64,000 bases of DNA, taken from assembly GCA_028826165.1 (NCBI GenBank), contig JAPDFW010000065.1, positions 248,001 through 312,000 of the forward strand, read 5' to 3'. How positions within the stretch are numbered: the stretch's first letter is position 1; the number at the start of each line of letters is the position of its first letter. The stretch comes from Anaeramoeba ignava. Taxonomy: Eukaryota > Metamonada > Anaeramoebidae. Positions 11,511 to 23,299 of this stretch are shown here, in pieces. The notes under the pieces are model-generated. The model did no database searches, was not told where the DNA came from, and worked only from the letters and a program-made list of their open reading frames with translations. Position numbers and translations under genes: made by a program.

Positions 11511-11576
11511 ATGAATGAAAATCAAAGAAGAAATCAAGTATTAGAAAGATAAAGCTAATTAATCGAACATGAACGA

Positions 11577-13858
11577 ATGGAAGATCGAGTAAAAGATCAA
11601 CGAAAAGAAGTAAATAAACAAAACAACGAATATGAAAAAAGCGAAAGAGATTTAAAGAATCTCCAGAGCGTGGGGCAGATAATTGGGCATGTGCTGCGGC
11701 GACTTGACGAGGATAGATATATAGTAAAGTCATCCACTGGGCCGCGGTATGTTGTGGGGTGTCGTAACCGCGTAGACAAAAGCGAACTTGAACTGGGAAC
11801 ACGCGTTGCGCTCGATATGATGACTATGACAATCATGCGTCCACTACCCCGGGAAGTAGACCCGTTTGTTTTTAAAATGCTCCATGAAGATCCTGGTCAG
11901 ATTAAATATTCAGACGTCGGTGGTCTTTCTTCTCAAATTAGAGAACTTAGAGAAGTTGTTGAGTTGCCTTTGAAAAATCCTGAAATTTTCGATAGAGTCG
12001 GTATTTTACCCCCTAAAGGTGTTCTTTTATATGGTCCTCCTGGTACTGGAAAGGTATTTTTTGTTTCCAAAATAAAATTTATAACAAAATTTATAACAAA
12101 ATTTATAATTAAATTTATAACAAAATTTATAACAAAATTTATAACAAAATTTATAATTAAATTTATAACAAAATTTATAAATAAATTTATAATTAAATTT
12201 ATAACAAAATTTATAAATAAATTTATAATTAAATTTATAACAAAATTTATAATTAAATTTATAACAAAATTTATAATTAAATTTATAACAAAATTTATAA
12301 TTAAATTTATAACAAAATTTATAACAAAATTTATAATTAAATTTATAATTAAATTTATAATTAAATTTGTAATTAAATTTATAATTAAATTTATAAATAA
12401 ATTTATAATTAAATTTATAACTAAATTTATAATTAAATTTATAATTAAATTTATAATTAAATTTATAATTAAATTTATAATTAAATTTATAATTAAATTT
12501 ATAATTAAATTTATAATTAAATTTATAATTAAATTTATAATTAAATTTATAATTAAATTTATAAAAATTCATAATTAAATTTATAACAAAATTTATAATT
12601 AAATTCATAATTAAATTTATAATTAAATTTATAACAAAATTTATAACAAAATTTATAATTAAATTTATAATTAAATTTATAATTAAATTTATAATTAAAT
12701 TTATAATTAAATTTATAAATAAATTTATAATTAAATTTATAACTAAATTTATAATTAAAATTTATAATTAAATTTATAATTAAATTTATAATTAAATTTA
12801 TAATTAAATTTATAATTAAATTTATAAAAATTCATAATTAAATTTATAACAAAATTTATAATTAAATTTATAATTAAATTTATAATTAAATTTATAACAA
12901 AATTTATAATTAAAATTCAAAACAAAATTTATAATTAAATTTATAACAAAATTTATAACAAAATTTATAATAAAATTCATAATTAAATTTATAATAAAAT
13001 TTATAATAAAATTTATAATTAAATTTATAATTAAATTCAAATAAAGTTTATAATTAAATTCAAATCAAAATTTATAATTAAATTTATAATTAAATTTATA
13101 ATTAAATTTAAATAAAAATTTATATAAAAATTCAAAAATTTAAATAAAAATTTATATAAAAATTCATAAAAATTTATATAAAAAATTTAAATAAAAATTT
13201 ATATAAAAATTTATATAAAATATAAAAGACACTACTCGCAAGAGCAGTAGCAAATCAAATCGAAGCAAACTTTCTCAAAGTAGTATCAAGCTCCATAGTA
13301 GATAAATACATAGGAGAAAGTTCACGAATGATAAGAGAAATGTTTGCATACGCACGAGATCATCAACCATGTGTAATATTTATGGATGAAATCGATGCAA
13401 TAGGAGGAAAAAGATACTCAGATGGATCATCATCAGATCGAGAAATCCAAAGAACATTGATGGAATTACTAAATCAACTTGACGGATTTACTAAATTGGA
13501 AAGAGTGAAAATAATCATGGCAACAAATCGACCAGACGTTTTAGATCCAGCTTTATTACGCCCAGGAAGATTAGATAGGAAAATTGAAATTCCGTTACCA
13601 AACGAACAAGGAAGACTTGAAATATTGAAAATTCATGCTTCTGTTCTTAATAAGCATGGAGAAATTGATTATGAGGCTGTTGTTCGTTTGACTGATGGTT
13701 TTAATGGCGCTGACTTGAGAAATGTTTGCACTGAAGCTGGTATGTTCGCTTTAAGAGATGATAGAGACTACGCTATTCAAGAAGATTTTATGAAAGCTGC
13801 AAGAAAGATTAGTGATGTTAAAGGTCTTGAAACTAAACTTGAATATTCCAAATTATAA
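11577..13858 (+). CDS. RPT4: 26S proteasome regulatory AAA-ATPase Rpt4 (PSMC6)
   Basis: Exon 1 (from 11577, or ancestrally 11511, to 12053) and exon 2 (13229-13858) flank an 1175-nt intron that splits Walker A between GPPGTGK and TLLARAVA. The coiled-coil/OB part reads [18 protein letters not shown] and GPRYVVGCR; exon 2 has Walker [11 protein letters not shown], the [28 protein letters not shown] and [19 protein letters not shown]. These match PSMC6/Rpt4 rather than other Rpt subunits. Rpt4 unfolds substrates in the 19S base. From 11577 the protein is 368 residues. From the in-frame ATG at 11511 it would be 390, essentially the human length (389, from memory), but two TAA codons (11550, 11556) intervene. 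Bases 11661-11860 are about 52% GC, far above the surroundings. Confidence 0.93.
12060..13215 (+). repeat. 12-bp simple-repeat array filling the RPT4 intron
   Basis: Head-to-tail 12-mers AAATTTATAATT and AAATTTATAACA occupy nearly the whole intron; irregular units with AAAAATTCATA appear near 12563, 12826 and 13100-13200. Since 12 is a multiple of 3, the array is open in frame for hundreds of bases on both strands, giving KFIT/KFII on the plus strand and NYKF/CYKF on the minus strand. These frames are not genes. Confidence 0.95.
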
Positions 13859-13954
13859 TCTTCTTTTTCTTTTTTTCTTTCAAAAAAAAAAAACTTTAAA
13901 ACAAATTATAAAACCTTTTCCAAATTAAATTTTTTAATTTTTTAATTTTAAATT

Positions 13955-16900
13955 TTAAATGAAAAATTTTGAATTCTTATTTAATTGATAAAAATCTTTT
14001 AATTCTTCAACTTCTTCAATAATTTTGGAATTAAATTCATTTTCTTTAAATTTATCATGATAAAGAAAATAAATTAATTGTTGAATTGATTCATTGGATT
14101 TTCTTGAATAATCATGAACTTGATTTGATGAATCTGAAACACTTAAAAACATTCCTTTAAATAATTCACTTCTTGTGAATAATATTAATTTATGAACTTT
14201 AATTTCTTTTTCTTCTGAAATTATTATTTTAAAATCTTTTGTTTCATTTTGTTGATATAATTTTGATAAATCATTTATTATTCCTTTTCTTCTTTTTTTA
14301 TTTTCAATTTCAATTCCAATTTCTTTAAAAAATTCTTTTATTTTATTTTCATTTTCTTCAATTTCTTTTAATATTCTTTTTTCTTCTTCAAATTCTCTTC
14401 CCCAAAAATATCGATTTCGATTTTGGTTTTCATTTTCTTTTAAATTTTTATTCATTTGTTGATTTAATATTTCAATAATGTTTTCAAAATCAGGAAATCC
14501 AGTATAAATGAAATTAATAATAAATTTAATTTCTTCTTTGGTTTTGTGATAACAATTATCAATAAATTTTTGTAAAATTGAATTATTATTATCAAATCTT
14601 GTTAATAAAATTAATTTATGAATTTTAAATTTAAATCCATCAATTGATTTAATTGTGAAATCTGAAAAATTATCTTTTGAATTTAATAAATTGTTTAAAT
14701 CATGATTAAGTGAATAAATTTGAATAAATGAATCAATAAATTCTTTTTTAATTTCATTTTCTTGTAAATCGTAAATATCTACTTCATTTTGTAATAAAAT
14801 TTGAATTGTTTTTTCATTGGAATTTTTGATTGAAATTGAAAGAGCAGTTTCATTTTGATTTGATTTAGCATTAATATCAATTCCTTTGGAGATTAATAAT
14901 TTAATAATTTCAAAAGATGAATTACTTCTGCATGCAAAATGTAAAGCAGTTTCGTTTTGATTTGTTTTAGCATTAATATCAATTCCTTTAGAAATCAATA
15001 ATTTAATAATACTTATTGATGAATTACTTTGACAAGCAAAATGTAAAACAGTTTCATTTTGATCTGTTTTGATATTAATATCAGCTCCATTGGAAATTAA
15101 ATATTCAAAAATTTCTAATGGTGAATTGTATTGGCAAGAATAATGTAAAGGTGTTTGACCATAAGTTGTTTTTTCATTAATATCAATTCCTTTGGAAATC
15201 AAATACTTGATAACTTCTAGAGATGGGTTATTTCTACAAGAATAATGTAAAATAGTCTCATTTTGATTTGTTTTTATATTAATATCAGCTCCTTTTTCAA
15301 CTAAATATTCAATCATTTCTATTGATGGATTGTTTTGACATACATAATGTAAAACTGTTTGATTTTGATTTGTTTTGGCATTAATATCAATTCCTTTGGA
15401 AATCAAATATTCAATTGTTTCTAATGATGGATGATATTGAGAAAGTATGTGTAAAATTGTTTGATTTTGATCTGTTTTTGCATTAATATCAGCTCCTTTG
15501 GAAATAAGATATTTGATAATTTCGATTGAGGAATTGTAATTACAAGCATAATATAAAGCTGTTTGACCATAAGTTGTTTTTGCATTAATATCAATTCCTT
15601 TGGAAATTAATAATTCAATAATTTCTATTGATGGATTGTATTGACATGCAAAATGTAAAGCTGTTTCATTTTGATTTGTTTTTTCATCAATATCAACTCC
15701 TTTTTCAATCAAATATTCAACAATTTCTAATGATGGATTGTATTGACAAACATAATGTAAAATTGTTTGATTTTGATTTGTTTTGGCATTAATATCAGCT
15801 CCTTTTTCAACAAGATATTGAATAATATCAAGAGATGGATTGTTTTGACAAATATAATGTAAAGCTGTTTGATTTTGATCTGTTCTTGCATTAATATCAA
15901 TTCCTTTGGAAATTAAATATTCAATAATTGGTATTGATGGATTGTATTGGCAAACTAAATGTAAAGCAGTTTGATTTTGATTTGTTCTGGCATTAATATC
16001 AATTCCTTTTTCAACAAAATATTCAATAATTTGTATTGATGGGTTGTAATTACAAGCAAAATGTAAAATTGTTTGATTTTGATTTGTTTTGGCATTAATA
16101 TCAGCTCCTTTGGAAATTAAATATTTAATAATTTCAAGTGATGGATTGTTTCTACATATATAATGTAAAGGTGTTTCGTTTTGGTCTGTTTTGGAATTAA
16201 TATCAGCTCCTTTGGAAATTAAATATTCAATAACTTCAATTGATGGGCTTGATTGACATGCGAAATGTAAAGCACTTTGATTGTAATTTGTTTTAGCATT
16301 AATATCAGCTCCTTCAGAAATTAATAATTCTAATATTTGAAGAGAAGGATTTGATTGGCATGCAAAATGTAAAGGTGTTTGACCATAATTTGTTTTGGAA
16401 TTAACATCAATCCCTTTGGAAATTAAATAATCAACAATTTCTATTGATGGATTGGATTGACATGCAAAATGTAAAGGTGTTTCGTTTTGATTTGTTTTGG
16501 CATGAATATCAATTCCTTTGGAAATTAAATATTCAATAACTTCAAATGATGAATTAGATTGACAAGCAAAATGTAAAGCAGTTTGGCTTTGATTTGTTTT
16601 GGCATTAATATCAACTCCTTTGGAAATTAAATATTTGATAATATCAATTGATGGATTTGATTGACAAATATAATGTAAAACTGTTTGATCATAATTTGTT
16701 TTGGAATTAATATCAACTCCTTTGGAAATTAAATATTCAATAAGTTCTAATGATGAATTATATTGGCATGCTAAATGTAAAGGTGTTTCATTTTGATTTG
16801 TTTTTGAATTAATATCAATTCCTTTAGAAATTAAATATTCAATAATTTCAAGTGATGTATTATATTGACATGCTAAATGTAAAACTGTTTGATTTTGATT

Positions 16901-18797
16901 TGATTTGGAATTAATATCAGCTCCTTTGGAAATTAGATATTCAATAATTTCTATTGATGGATTGTATTGACAAGCAAAATGTAAAGCAGTTTGACCATAA
17001 TTTGTTTTGGTATTAATATCAACTCCTTTTTCAACAAGATATTTAATAATTTCAAGAGATTTGTTATTTTGACAAGCAGAATGTAAAACTGTTTGATTTT
17101 GATTTGTTTTGGCATTAATATCAATTCCTTTTTCAATTAGATATTCAATAGCTTCAAGTGATTTATTATTTTGACAAGCAGAATGTAAAATTGTTTCATT
17201 TTGATCTGTTTTGAAATTAATATCAGCTCCTTTGGAAATTAAATATTCAATAACTTCTTTTGAATTTTTTTGACAAACATAATATAAAGCAGTTTGACCA
17301 TAACTTGTTTTTGCATTAATATCAATTCCTTTAGAAATCAAATATTTAATAATTTCAAAAGGTGAATTATTTTGGCAAGCAGTGTGTAAAACTGTTTCAT
17401 TTTGATCTGTTTTTGTCTTAATATCAATTCCTTTAGAAACTAAATATTCAACAACTTCGAGAGATGAAATGTTTCTATGTTGGAAAATAAAATGTATAAC
17501 TGTTTGATTATAATTTGTTTTGGCATTAATATCAACTCCTTTTTCAACTAATAATTTGATAATTTCAAGTGATGATCTAAAGTGGCAAGCATAATGTAAA
17601 ACAGTTTCATTTTGTTTTGTTTTTGATTTAATATTAATTCCTTTTTCAATAAAATATTTGATAACTTCTATTGAATTCTTTTGACATGCAAAATGTAATA
17701 TTGTTTCATTTTGATCTGTTTTGGCATTAAGATCAGCTCCTTTGGAAATCAAATATTCAATAACTTCAATTGAATTATTTTGACAAGCATAATGTAAAGC
17801 AGTTTGATTTTGATTTGTTTTTTCATTAATATCAATTCCTTTTTCAACAAGATATTTAATCATTTCAATAGAATTATTTTTGTTTTGGCATATAAAATGT
17901 AAAACTGTTTCATTTTGATTTGTTTTTGCTTTAATATCTGCTTCTTTGGAAATTAAATATTCAATAACTTCTATTGAATTCTTTTGGCATGAATAATGTA
18001 AAACATTCTCATTTTGATTTGTTTTTGCATTAATATTAATTCCTTTTGAAATTAAATATTTAATAACTTGAATTGAATTCTTTCTGACATGCATAATGTA
18101 AAACTGTTTCATTTTGATTTGTTTTTTCATTAATATCAATTCCTTTTGAAATTAAATATTCAATAACTTGAATTGAATTTGATTGACAAGCAAAATGTAA
18201 AATATTTTGTTTTTGCCTTGTTTTTGATTTAATATCAATTCCTTTTGAAATCAAATATTCAATAACTTCAATTGAATTTGATTGACAAGCAAAATGTAAA
18301 ACAGTTTCATTTTGATATGTTTTTTCTTTAATATCAATTCCTTTGGAAATTAAATGTTCAATAACTTGAATTGAATTTGATTGGCAAGCAAAATGTAAAG
18401 CAGTTTGACCATAACTTGTTTTTTCATTAATATCAATTCCTTTAGAAATTAAATATTCAATAACTTGAATTGAATTTGATTGACAAGCAAAATGTAAAGC
18501 AGTTTCATTTTGGTTTGTTTTTTCTTTAATATCAATTCCTTTTGAAATTAAATATTCAATAATTTCAATTTCTGATTTGTTTTTAATTGCGATATGTAAT
18601 AAATTTCTTCCTTTTATATCTTTTAAATTAATTGGAATTCCTTTTGAAATTAATATTTCAATAATTTCTTTTGAAACTTTTTTTTGAAATGAAAATTTAA
18701 TTATTTTAATTTTTTCTTTTATTTCTTTTTCTGAAATGTTTTTAATTTCTTTTAATTTAGAAATTTCTTTATTTGAAATAATTTCAAAAATATTCAT
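13955..18797 (-). CDS. Ankyrin-repeat protein with two C-terminal BTB domains, paralog 1 (one frameshift)
   Basis: Two frames, 18060-18797 and 13955-18139, overlap. Removing the extra C at about 18087 (TTTCTGAC where sister repeats have TTTTGAC) joins them into 1613 residues. Residues 1-70 are a family-specific N-terminus. About 37 ankyrin repeats of 33-35 residues follow, with the core NETALHFACQ...IIEYLISKGIDINA. The tail holds a first BTB-like segment (DFTIKSIDGFKFKIHKLILLTRF), a basic/acidic helix, and a second BTB (IKVHKLILFTRSELFKGMFL). Ankyrin stacks bind proteins; BTB domains often recruit Cul3 or oligomerise. A Cul3 adaptor is a reasonable inference. No signal peptide or membrane span is seen. 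Confidence 0.85.
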
Positions 18798-18845
18798 TTT
18801 CTCTTTTATTAAAAAATGAAAAATGAAAAAATGAAAAAAATTTTT
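18798..18845 (-). promoter_or_regulatory. TTTTTCA block upstream of ankyrin paralog 1
   Basis: On the gene strand, TTTTTCATTTTTCATTTT lies within 45 bases of the ATG. The same block lies before paralogs 2 (23216-23262), 3 (27008-27050) and 4 (29647-29690). Promoter function is inferred. Confidence 0.35.
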
Positions 18846-18886
18846 TTTTTGAAATTTGTTTTAATAGTTTTTGTTTTTTTTAAATT

Positions 18887-19753
18887 TTAAATGAAAAATT
18901 TTGAATTCTTATTTAATTGATAAAAATCTTTTAATTCTTCAAATTCTTCAATAATTTTGGAATTAATTTCATTTTTCTTTAAATTTATCATGATAAAGAA
19001 AATAAATTAATTGTTGAATTGATTCATTTGATTTTCTTGAATAATCATGAACTTGATTTGATGTATCTGAAACACTTAAAAACATTCCTTTAAATAATTC
19101 ACTTCTGGTAAATAATATTAATTTATGAACTTTAATTTCTTTTTCTTCTGAAATTATTATGAAATCTTTTGTTTCATTTTCTTTCATATAATTTTGATAA
19201 ATCATTTTATTATTCCTTTTCTTCTTTTTTTATTTTCAATTTCAATTCCAATTTCTTTAAAAAATTCTTTTATTTTATTTTCATTTTCTTCAATTTCTTT
19301 TAATATTCTTTTTTCTTCATTAAATTCTCTTCCTCCCCAATAAAATTGGTTTTCGTTTTCATTTAAATTTTGATTTAAATTTTTATTCATTTGTTGATTT
19401 AATATTTCAATAATTTTTTCAAAATCAGGAAATCCAGTATAAATGAAATTAATAATAAATTTAATTTCTTCTTTGGTTTTTTGATAACAATTATCAATAA
19501 ATTTTTGTAAAATTAAATTATTATTATCAAATCTTGTTAATAAAATTAATTTATGAACTTTTAAATTTAAATCCATCAATTGATTTAATTTCTAAATCTG
19601 AAAAATTATCTTTTGAATTTAATAAATTGTTGAAATCATGATTAAGTGAATAAATTTGAATAAATGAATCAATAAATTCTTTTTTAATTTCATTTTCTTG
19701 TAAATCATAAATATCTACTTCATTTTTGTAATAAAATTTTAACTATATTAAAA
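18887..19753 (-). pseudogene. Decayed two-BTB tail of ankyrin paralog 2
   Basis: This region aligns with the BTB-BTB tails of paralogs 1, 3 and 4 but is split over several frames. Pieces open at 19202-19579 and 18969-19205. The link from the last ankyrin repeat (19735-19760) is scrambled by substitutions and indels: the conserved NSNEKTIQILLQNEVD segment is replaced by stop codons. Extra bases also occur near 19566, 19188 and 18973. The scrambled junction is not a simple homopolymer slip, so genuine decay is likely there. Confidence 0.7.
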
Positions 19754-22700
19754 TTATTTTTGAATTGAAATTGAAAGAGCAGTTTCATTTTGATTTGATT
19801 TAACATTAATATCAATTCCTTTGGAAATTAAATATTCAATAATTTCTAAAGCAGTATTTCTACAGGCATAATGTAAAGGTGTTTTATTTTGATTTGTTTT
19901 GGCATTAATATCAATTCCTTTTTCAATAAAATATTTAATAACTTCAAGAGATGAATTACTTTGACAAGCAAAATGTAAAACATTTTCGTTTTGATTTGTT
20001 TTGGCATTAATATCAATTCCTTTAGAAATTAAATATTCAATAGTTTGAAGATTAGTTTTTTTATTTTGACAAACTAAATGTAAAACTGTTTCATTTTCAT
20101 TTGTTTTGGCATTAATATCAATTCCTTTTTCAACAAGATATTTAATAAGTTGAATTAATGGATTAAATTGGCAAATCAAATGTAAAACTGTTTGATTTTG
20201 ATCTGTTTTAGCATTAATATCAGCTGCTTTGGAAATTAGATATTCAATTGTTTCTATTGAGGAATTATATTGACAAGCTAAATGTAAAGCTGTTTGATTT
20301 CGATTTGTTGTTTCATTAATATCAATTCCTTTTTCAATAAGATATTTAATTACTTCAATTGATGAATTTCTTTGACAAGCATAATGTAAAGCAGTTTGAT
20401 TTCGATTTGTTTTTGCATTAATATCAATTCCTTTTTCAACAAGAAATTTAATAATTTCTATTGATGGATGGTATTGACAAGCTAAATGTAAAGCAGTTTG
20501 ATCTTGATCTGTTTTGGTATTAATATCAATTCCTTTTTCAACAAGATATTTAATAACTTCAAAAGATGAATTTCTTCTGCAAGCAAAATGTAAAACTGTT
20601 TGGTTTTGATTTGTTTTTGCATTAATATCAATTCCTTTTTCAATAAGATATTCAATAACTTGAAAAGATGGATTATGTTGACAAATTAAATGTAAAACTG
20701 TTTCATTATTGTTTGTTTTTTCATTAATATCAATTCCTTTTTCAATAAGATATTTAATAACTTCAAAAGAAGAATTTGATTGACAAGCATAATGTAAAGC
20801 ATTTTTATTCCAGTTTGATTTAGCATTAATATCAACTCCTTTTTCAATAAGATGTTTAATAACCTCAAAAGATGAATTTCTTCTACAAACATAATGTAAA
20901 GCAGTTTCATTTTGATTTGTTTTAGCATTGATATCAATTCCTTTTTCAAGAAGATATTTAATAACTTCAAAAGATGAATTTGATTGACAAGCTAAATGTA
21001 AAGCAGTTTGATCATAAGTTGTTTTGGCATTAATATCAATCCCTTTTTCAACAAGAAATTTGATAATTTCAAGTGTTGGATTGTATTGGCAAGCAAAATG
21101 TAAAATTGTTTGATTTTTATTTGTTTTGGCATTAATATCAATTCCTTTTTCAACAAGATATTCAATAACTTCTATTGAGAAATTAGATTGACAAGCTAAG
21201 TGTAAAGCTGTTTCGCCATAAGTTGTTTTAGCATAAACATCAGCTCCTTGATTAATAAGATATTCAATAACTTCAATTGATGAATTTGATTGACAAGCAT
21301 AATGTAAAGGTGTTTCTTTTTCATTTGTTTTAGCATTAATATCAATTCCTTTTTCAACAAGATATTCAATAACTTCAAAAGATGAATTTGATTGACAAGC
21401 AAAATGTAAAGAATTTTGACCATAATTTGTTTTTTCGTTAATATCAATCCCTTTAGAAATTAAGTAATCAATAATTTCAATTGATGAATTTCTTTGACAA
21501 GCATAATGTAAAACTGTTTCATTTTGATTTGTTTTGGCATTAATATCAATTCCTTTTTCAACAAGGTATTCAATAATTTCAATTGATGAATTAGATTGAC
21601 AAGCATAATGTAAAGCAGTTTGACCATGAGTTGTTTTTGCATTAATATTAATTCCTTTTTCAACAAAATATTTGATAACTTCAAGAGATGGATTTATTTG
21701 ACAAGCAAAATGTAAAACTGTTTGACCATAATTTGTTTTTTCGTTAATATCAATTCCTTTTTCAACAAAATATTTGATAATTTCTAGCGAATTTGATTCA
21801 CAAGCAAAATGTAAAACTGTTTGACCTTGGTTTGTTTTTTCTTTAATATCAATTCCTTTTTCAACAAGATATTTAATAATTTCAAGTGATGAATTATATT
21901 GGCAAGCAAAATGTAAAGCATTTTGATTTTGTTTTGTTTTAGCATTTATATTAATTCCTTTTTCAACAAGATATTTAATAACTTCAAGAGATGGATTTAT
22001 TTGACAAGCAAAATGTAAAGCATTTTTGTTTAGATTTGTTTTTTCATTAATATCAATTCCTTTTTCAACAAGATATTTGATAACTTGAATTGATGAATTA
22101 TATTGGCAAGCAAAATGTAAAACATTTTGATTTTGTTTTGTTTTAGCATTTATATTAATTCCTTTGGAAATAAGAAAGTTGATAACTTGAATAGATGAAT
22201 TATATTGGCAAGCAAAATGTAAAGCATTTTGATTTTGTTTTGTTTTAGCATTTATATCAATTCCTTTTTCAACAAGAAAGTTGATAACTTCTAATGAATT
22301 CTTTTGACATGCATAATGTAAAACAGTTTCATTTTGATTTGTTTTTGATTTAATATCAATTCCTTTTTCAATAAGATATTTAATAACTTCAGATGAATTT
22401 CTTTGGCAAGCTAAATGTAAAACTGTTTGATTTTGATTTGTTTTTGATTTAATATCAATTCCTTTGGAAATTAAATATTCAATAACTTGAATTGAATTTG
22501 ATTGGCAAGCTAAATGTAAAACTGTTTGGTTTAATCTAGTTATTGCATTTATATCAATTCCTTTTTCAATAAGATATTTAATAACTTTTAATGAATTGTT
22601 TTGGCAAGCAAAATGTAAAACAGTTTGATTTTGATATGTTTTTGATTTAATATCAATTCCTTTGGAAATTAAATATTCAATAACTTCAATTGAATTCTTT

Positions 22701-23215
22701 TTACAAGCAAAATGTAAAGCAGTTTCATTTTGGTTTGTTTTTTCATTAATATCAATTCCTTTGGAAATCAAATATTCAATAACTTCAATTGAATTCTTTT
22801 TACATGCAAAATGTAATACAGTTTCATTTTGATATGTTTTTGCATTAATATCAATTCCTTTAGAAATTAAATATTCAATAACTTCAATTGAATTCTTTTG
22901 ACATGCAAAATGTAATACATTTTGATTTTGATTTGTTTTCTCTTTAATATCAATTCCTTTTGAAATTAAATATTCAATAATTTCAATTTCTGATTTGTTT
23001 TTAATTGCAATATGTAATAAATTTCTTCCTTTTATATCTTTTAAATTAATTGGAATTCCTTTTGAAATTAATATTTCAATAATTTCTTTTGAAACTTTTT
23101 TTTGAAATGAAAATTTAATTATTTTAATTTTTTCTTTTATTTCTTTTTCTGAAATGTTTTTAATTTCTTTTAATTTAGAAATTTCTTTATTTGAAATAAT
23201 TTCAAAAATATTCAT
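19754..23215 (-). CDS. Ankyrin-repeat protein, paralog 2 (lost its BTB tail)
   Basis: An uninterrupted frame of 1153 residues starts at the family ATG (MNIFEIISNKEIS). It has the conserved N-terminus, then about 32 ankyrin repeats. The first ten or so are 33-residue units (CQ-N-SIEVIEYL). Later units are 34 residues with SS or NP inserted (CQSNSSFEVIKYL). It stops at ALSISIQK, exactly where sister proteins continue into the BTB module. Many repeats are near-identical, suggesting recent internal duplication. The product would be a BTB-less ankyrin protein, possibly a decoy or simply a truncated gene. Confidence 0.8.
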   Translation of the reverse strand: MNIFEIISNKEISKLKEIKNISEKEIKEKIKIIKFSFQKKVSKEIIEILISKGIPINLKDIKGRNLLHIAIKNKSEIEIIEYLISKGIDIKEKTNQNQNVLHFACQKNSIEVIEYLISKGIDINAKTYQNETVLHFACKKNSIEVIEYLISKGIDINEKTNQNETALHFACKKNSIEVIEYLISKGIDIKSKTYQNQTVLHFACQNNSLKVIKYLIEKGIDINAITRLNQTVLHLACQSNSIQVIEYLISKGIDIKSKTNQNQTVLHLACQRNSSEVIKYLIEKGIDIKSKTNQNETVLHYACQKNSLEVINFLVEKGIDINAKTKQNQNALHFACQYNSSIQVINFLISKGININAKTKQNQNVLHFACQYNSSIQVIKYLVEKGIDINEKTNLNKNALHFACQINPSLEVIKYLVEKGININAKTKQNQNALHFACQYNSSLEIIKYLVEKGIDIKEKTNQGQTVLHFACESNSLEIIKYFVEKGIDINEKTNYGQTVLHFACQINPSLEVIKYFVEKGININAKTTHGQTALHYACQSNSSIEIIEYLVEKGIDINAKTNQNETVLHYACQRNSSIEIIDYLISKGIDINEKTNYGQNSLHFACQSNSSFEVIEYLVEKGIDINAKTNEKETPLHYACQSNSSIEVIEYLINQGADVYAKTTYGETALHLACQSNFSIEVIEYLVEKGIDINAKTNKNQTILHFACQYNPTLEIIKFLVEKGIDINAKTTYDQTALHLACQSNSSFEVIKYLLEKGIDINAKTNQNETALHYVCRRNSSFEVIKHLIEKGVDINAKSNWNKNALHYACQSNSSFEVIKYLIEKGIDINEKTNNNETVLHLICQHNPSFQVIEYLIEKGIDINAKTNQNQTVLHFACRRNSSFEVIKYLVEKGIDINTKTDQDQTALHLACQYHPSIEIIKFLVEKGIDINAKTNRNQTALHYACQRNSSIEVIKYLIEKGIDINETTNRNQTALHLACQYNSSIETIEYLISKAADINAKTDQNQTVLHLICQFNPLIQLIKYLVEKGIDINAKTNENETVLHLVCQNKKTNLQTIEYLISKGIDINAKTNQNENVLHFACQSNSSLEVIKYFIEKGIDINAKTNQNKTPLHYACRNTALEIIEYLISKGIDINVKSNQNETALSISIQK

Positions 23216-23299
23216 TTTTCTTTTTATTAAAAAAATGAAAAATGAAAAATGAAAAAATTTTTTTTTGAAATTTGTTTTAATAGTTTTTGTTTTTAAATT

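Noticed and set aside
11550..11558. Reassignment of TAA to Gln (ciliate-like code)
   Set aside because: Many genes here end in TAA at the family-typical position, and TGA and TAG are also used as stops, while Gln is coded by CAA throughout. Two TAA codons in one gene cannot support a new code.
12027..13040. Long open frames of NYKF/CYKF and KFIT/KFII type
   Set aside because: They are translations of the 12-mer intron array in RPT4, open only because the unit lacks stops in those frames.
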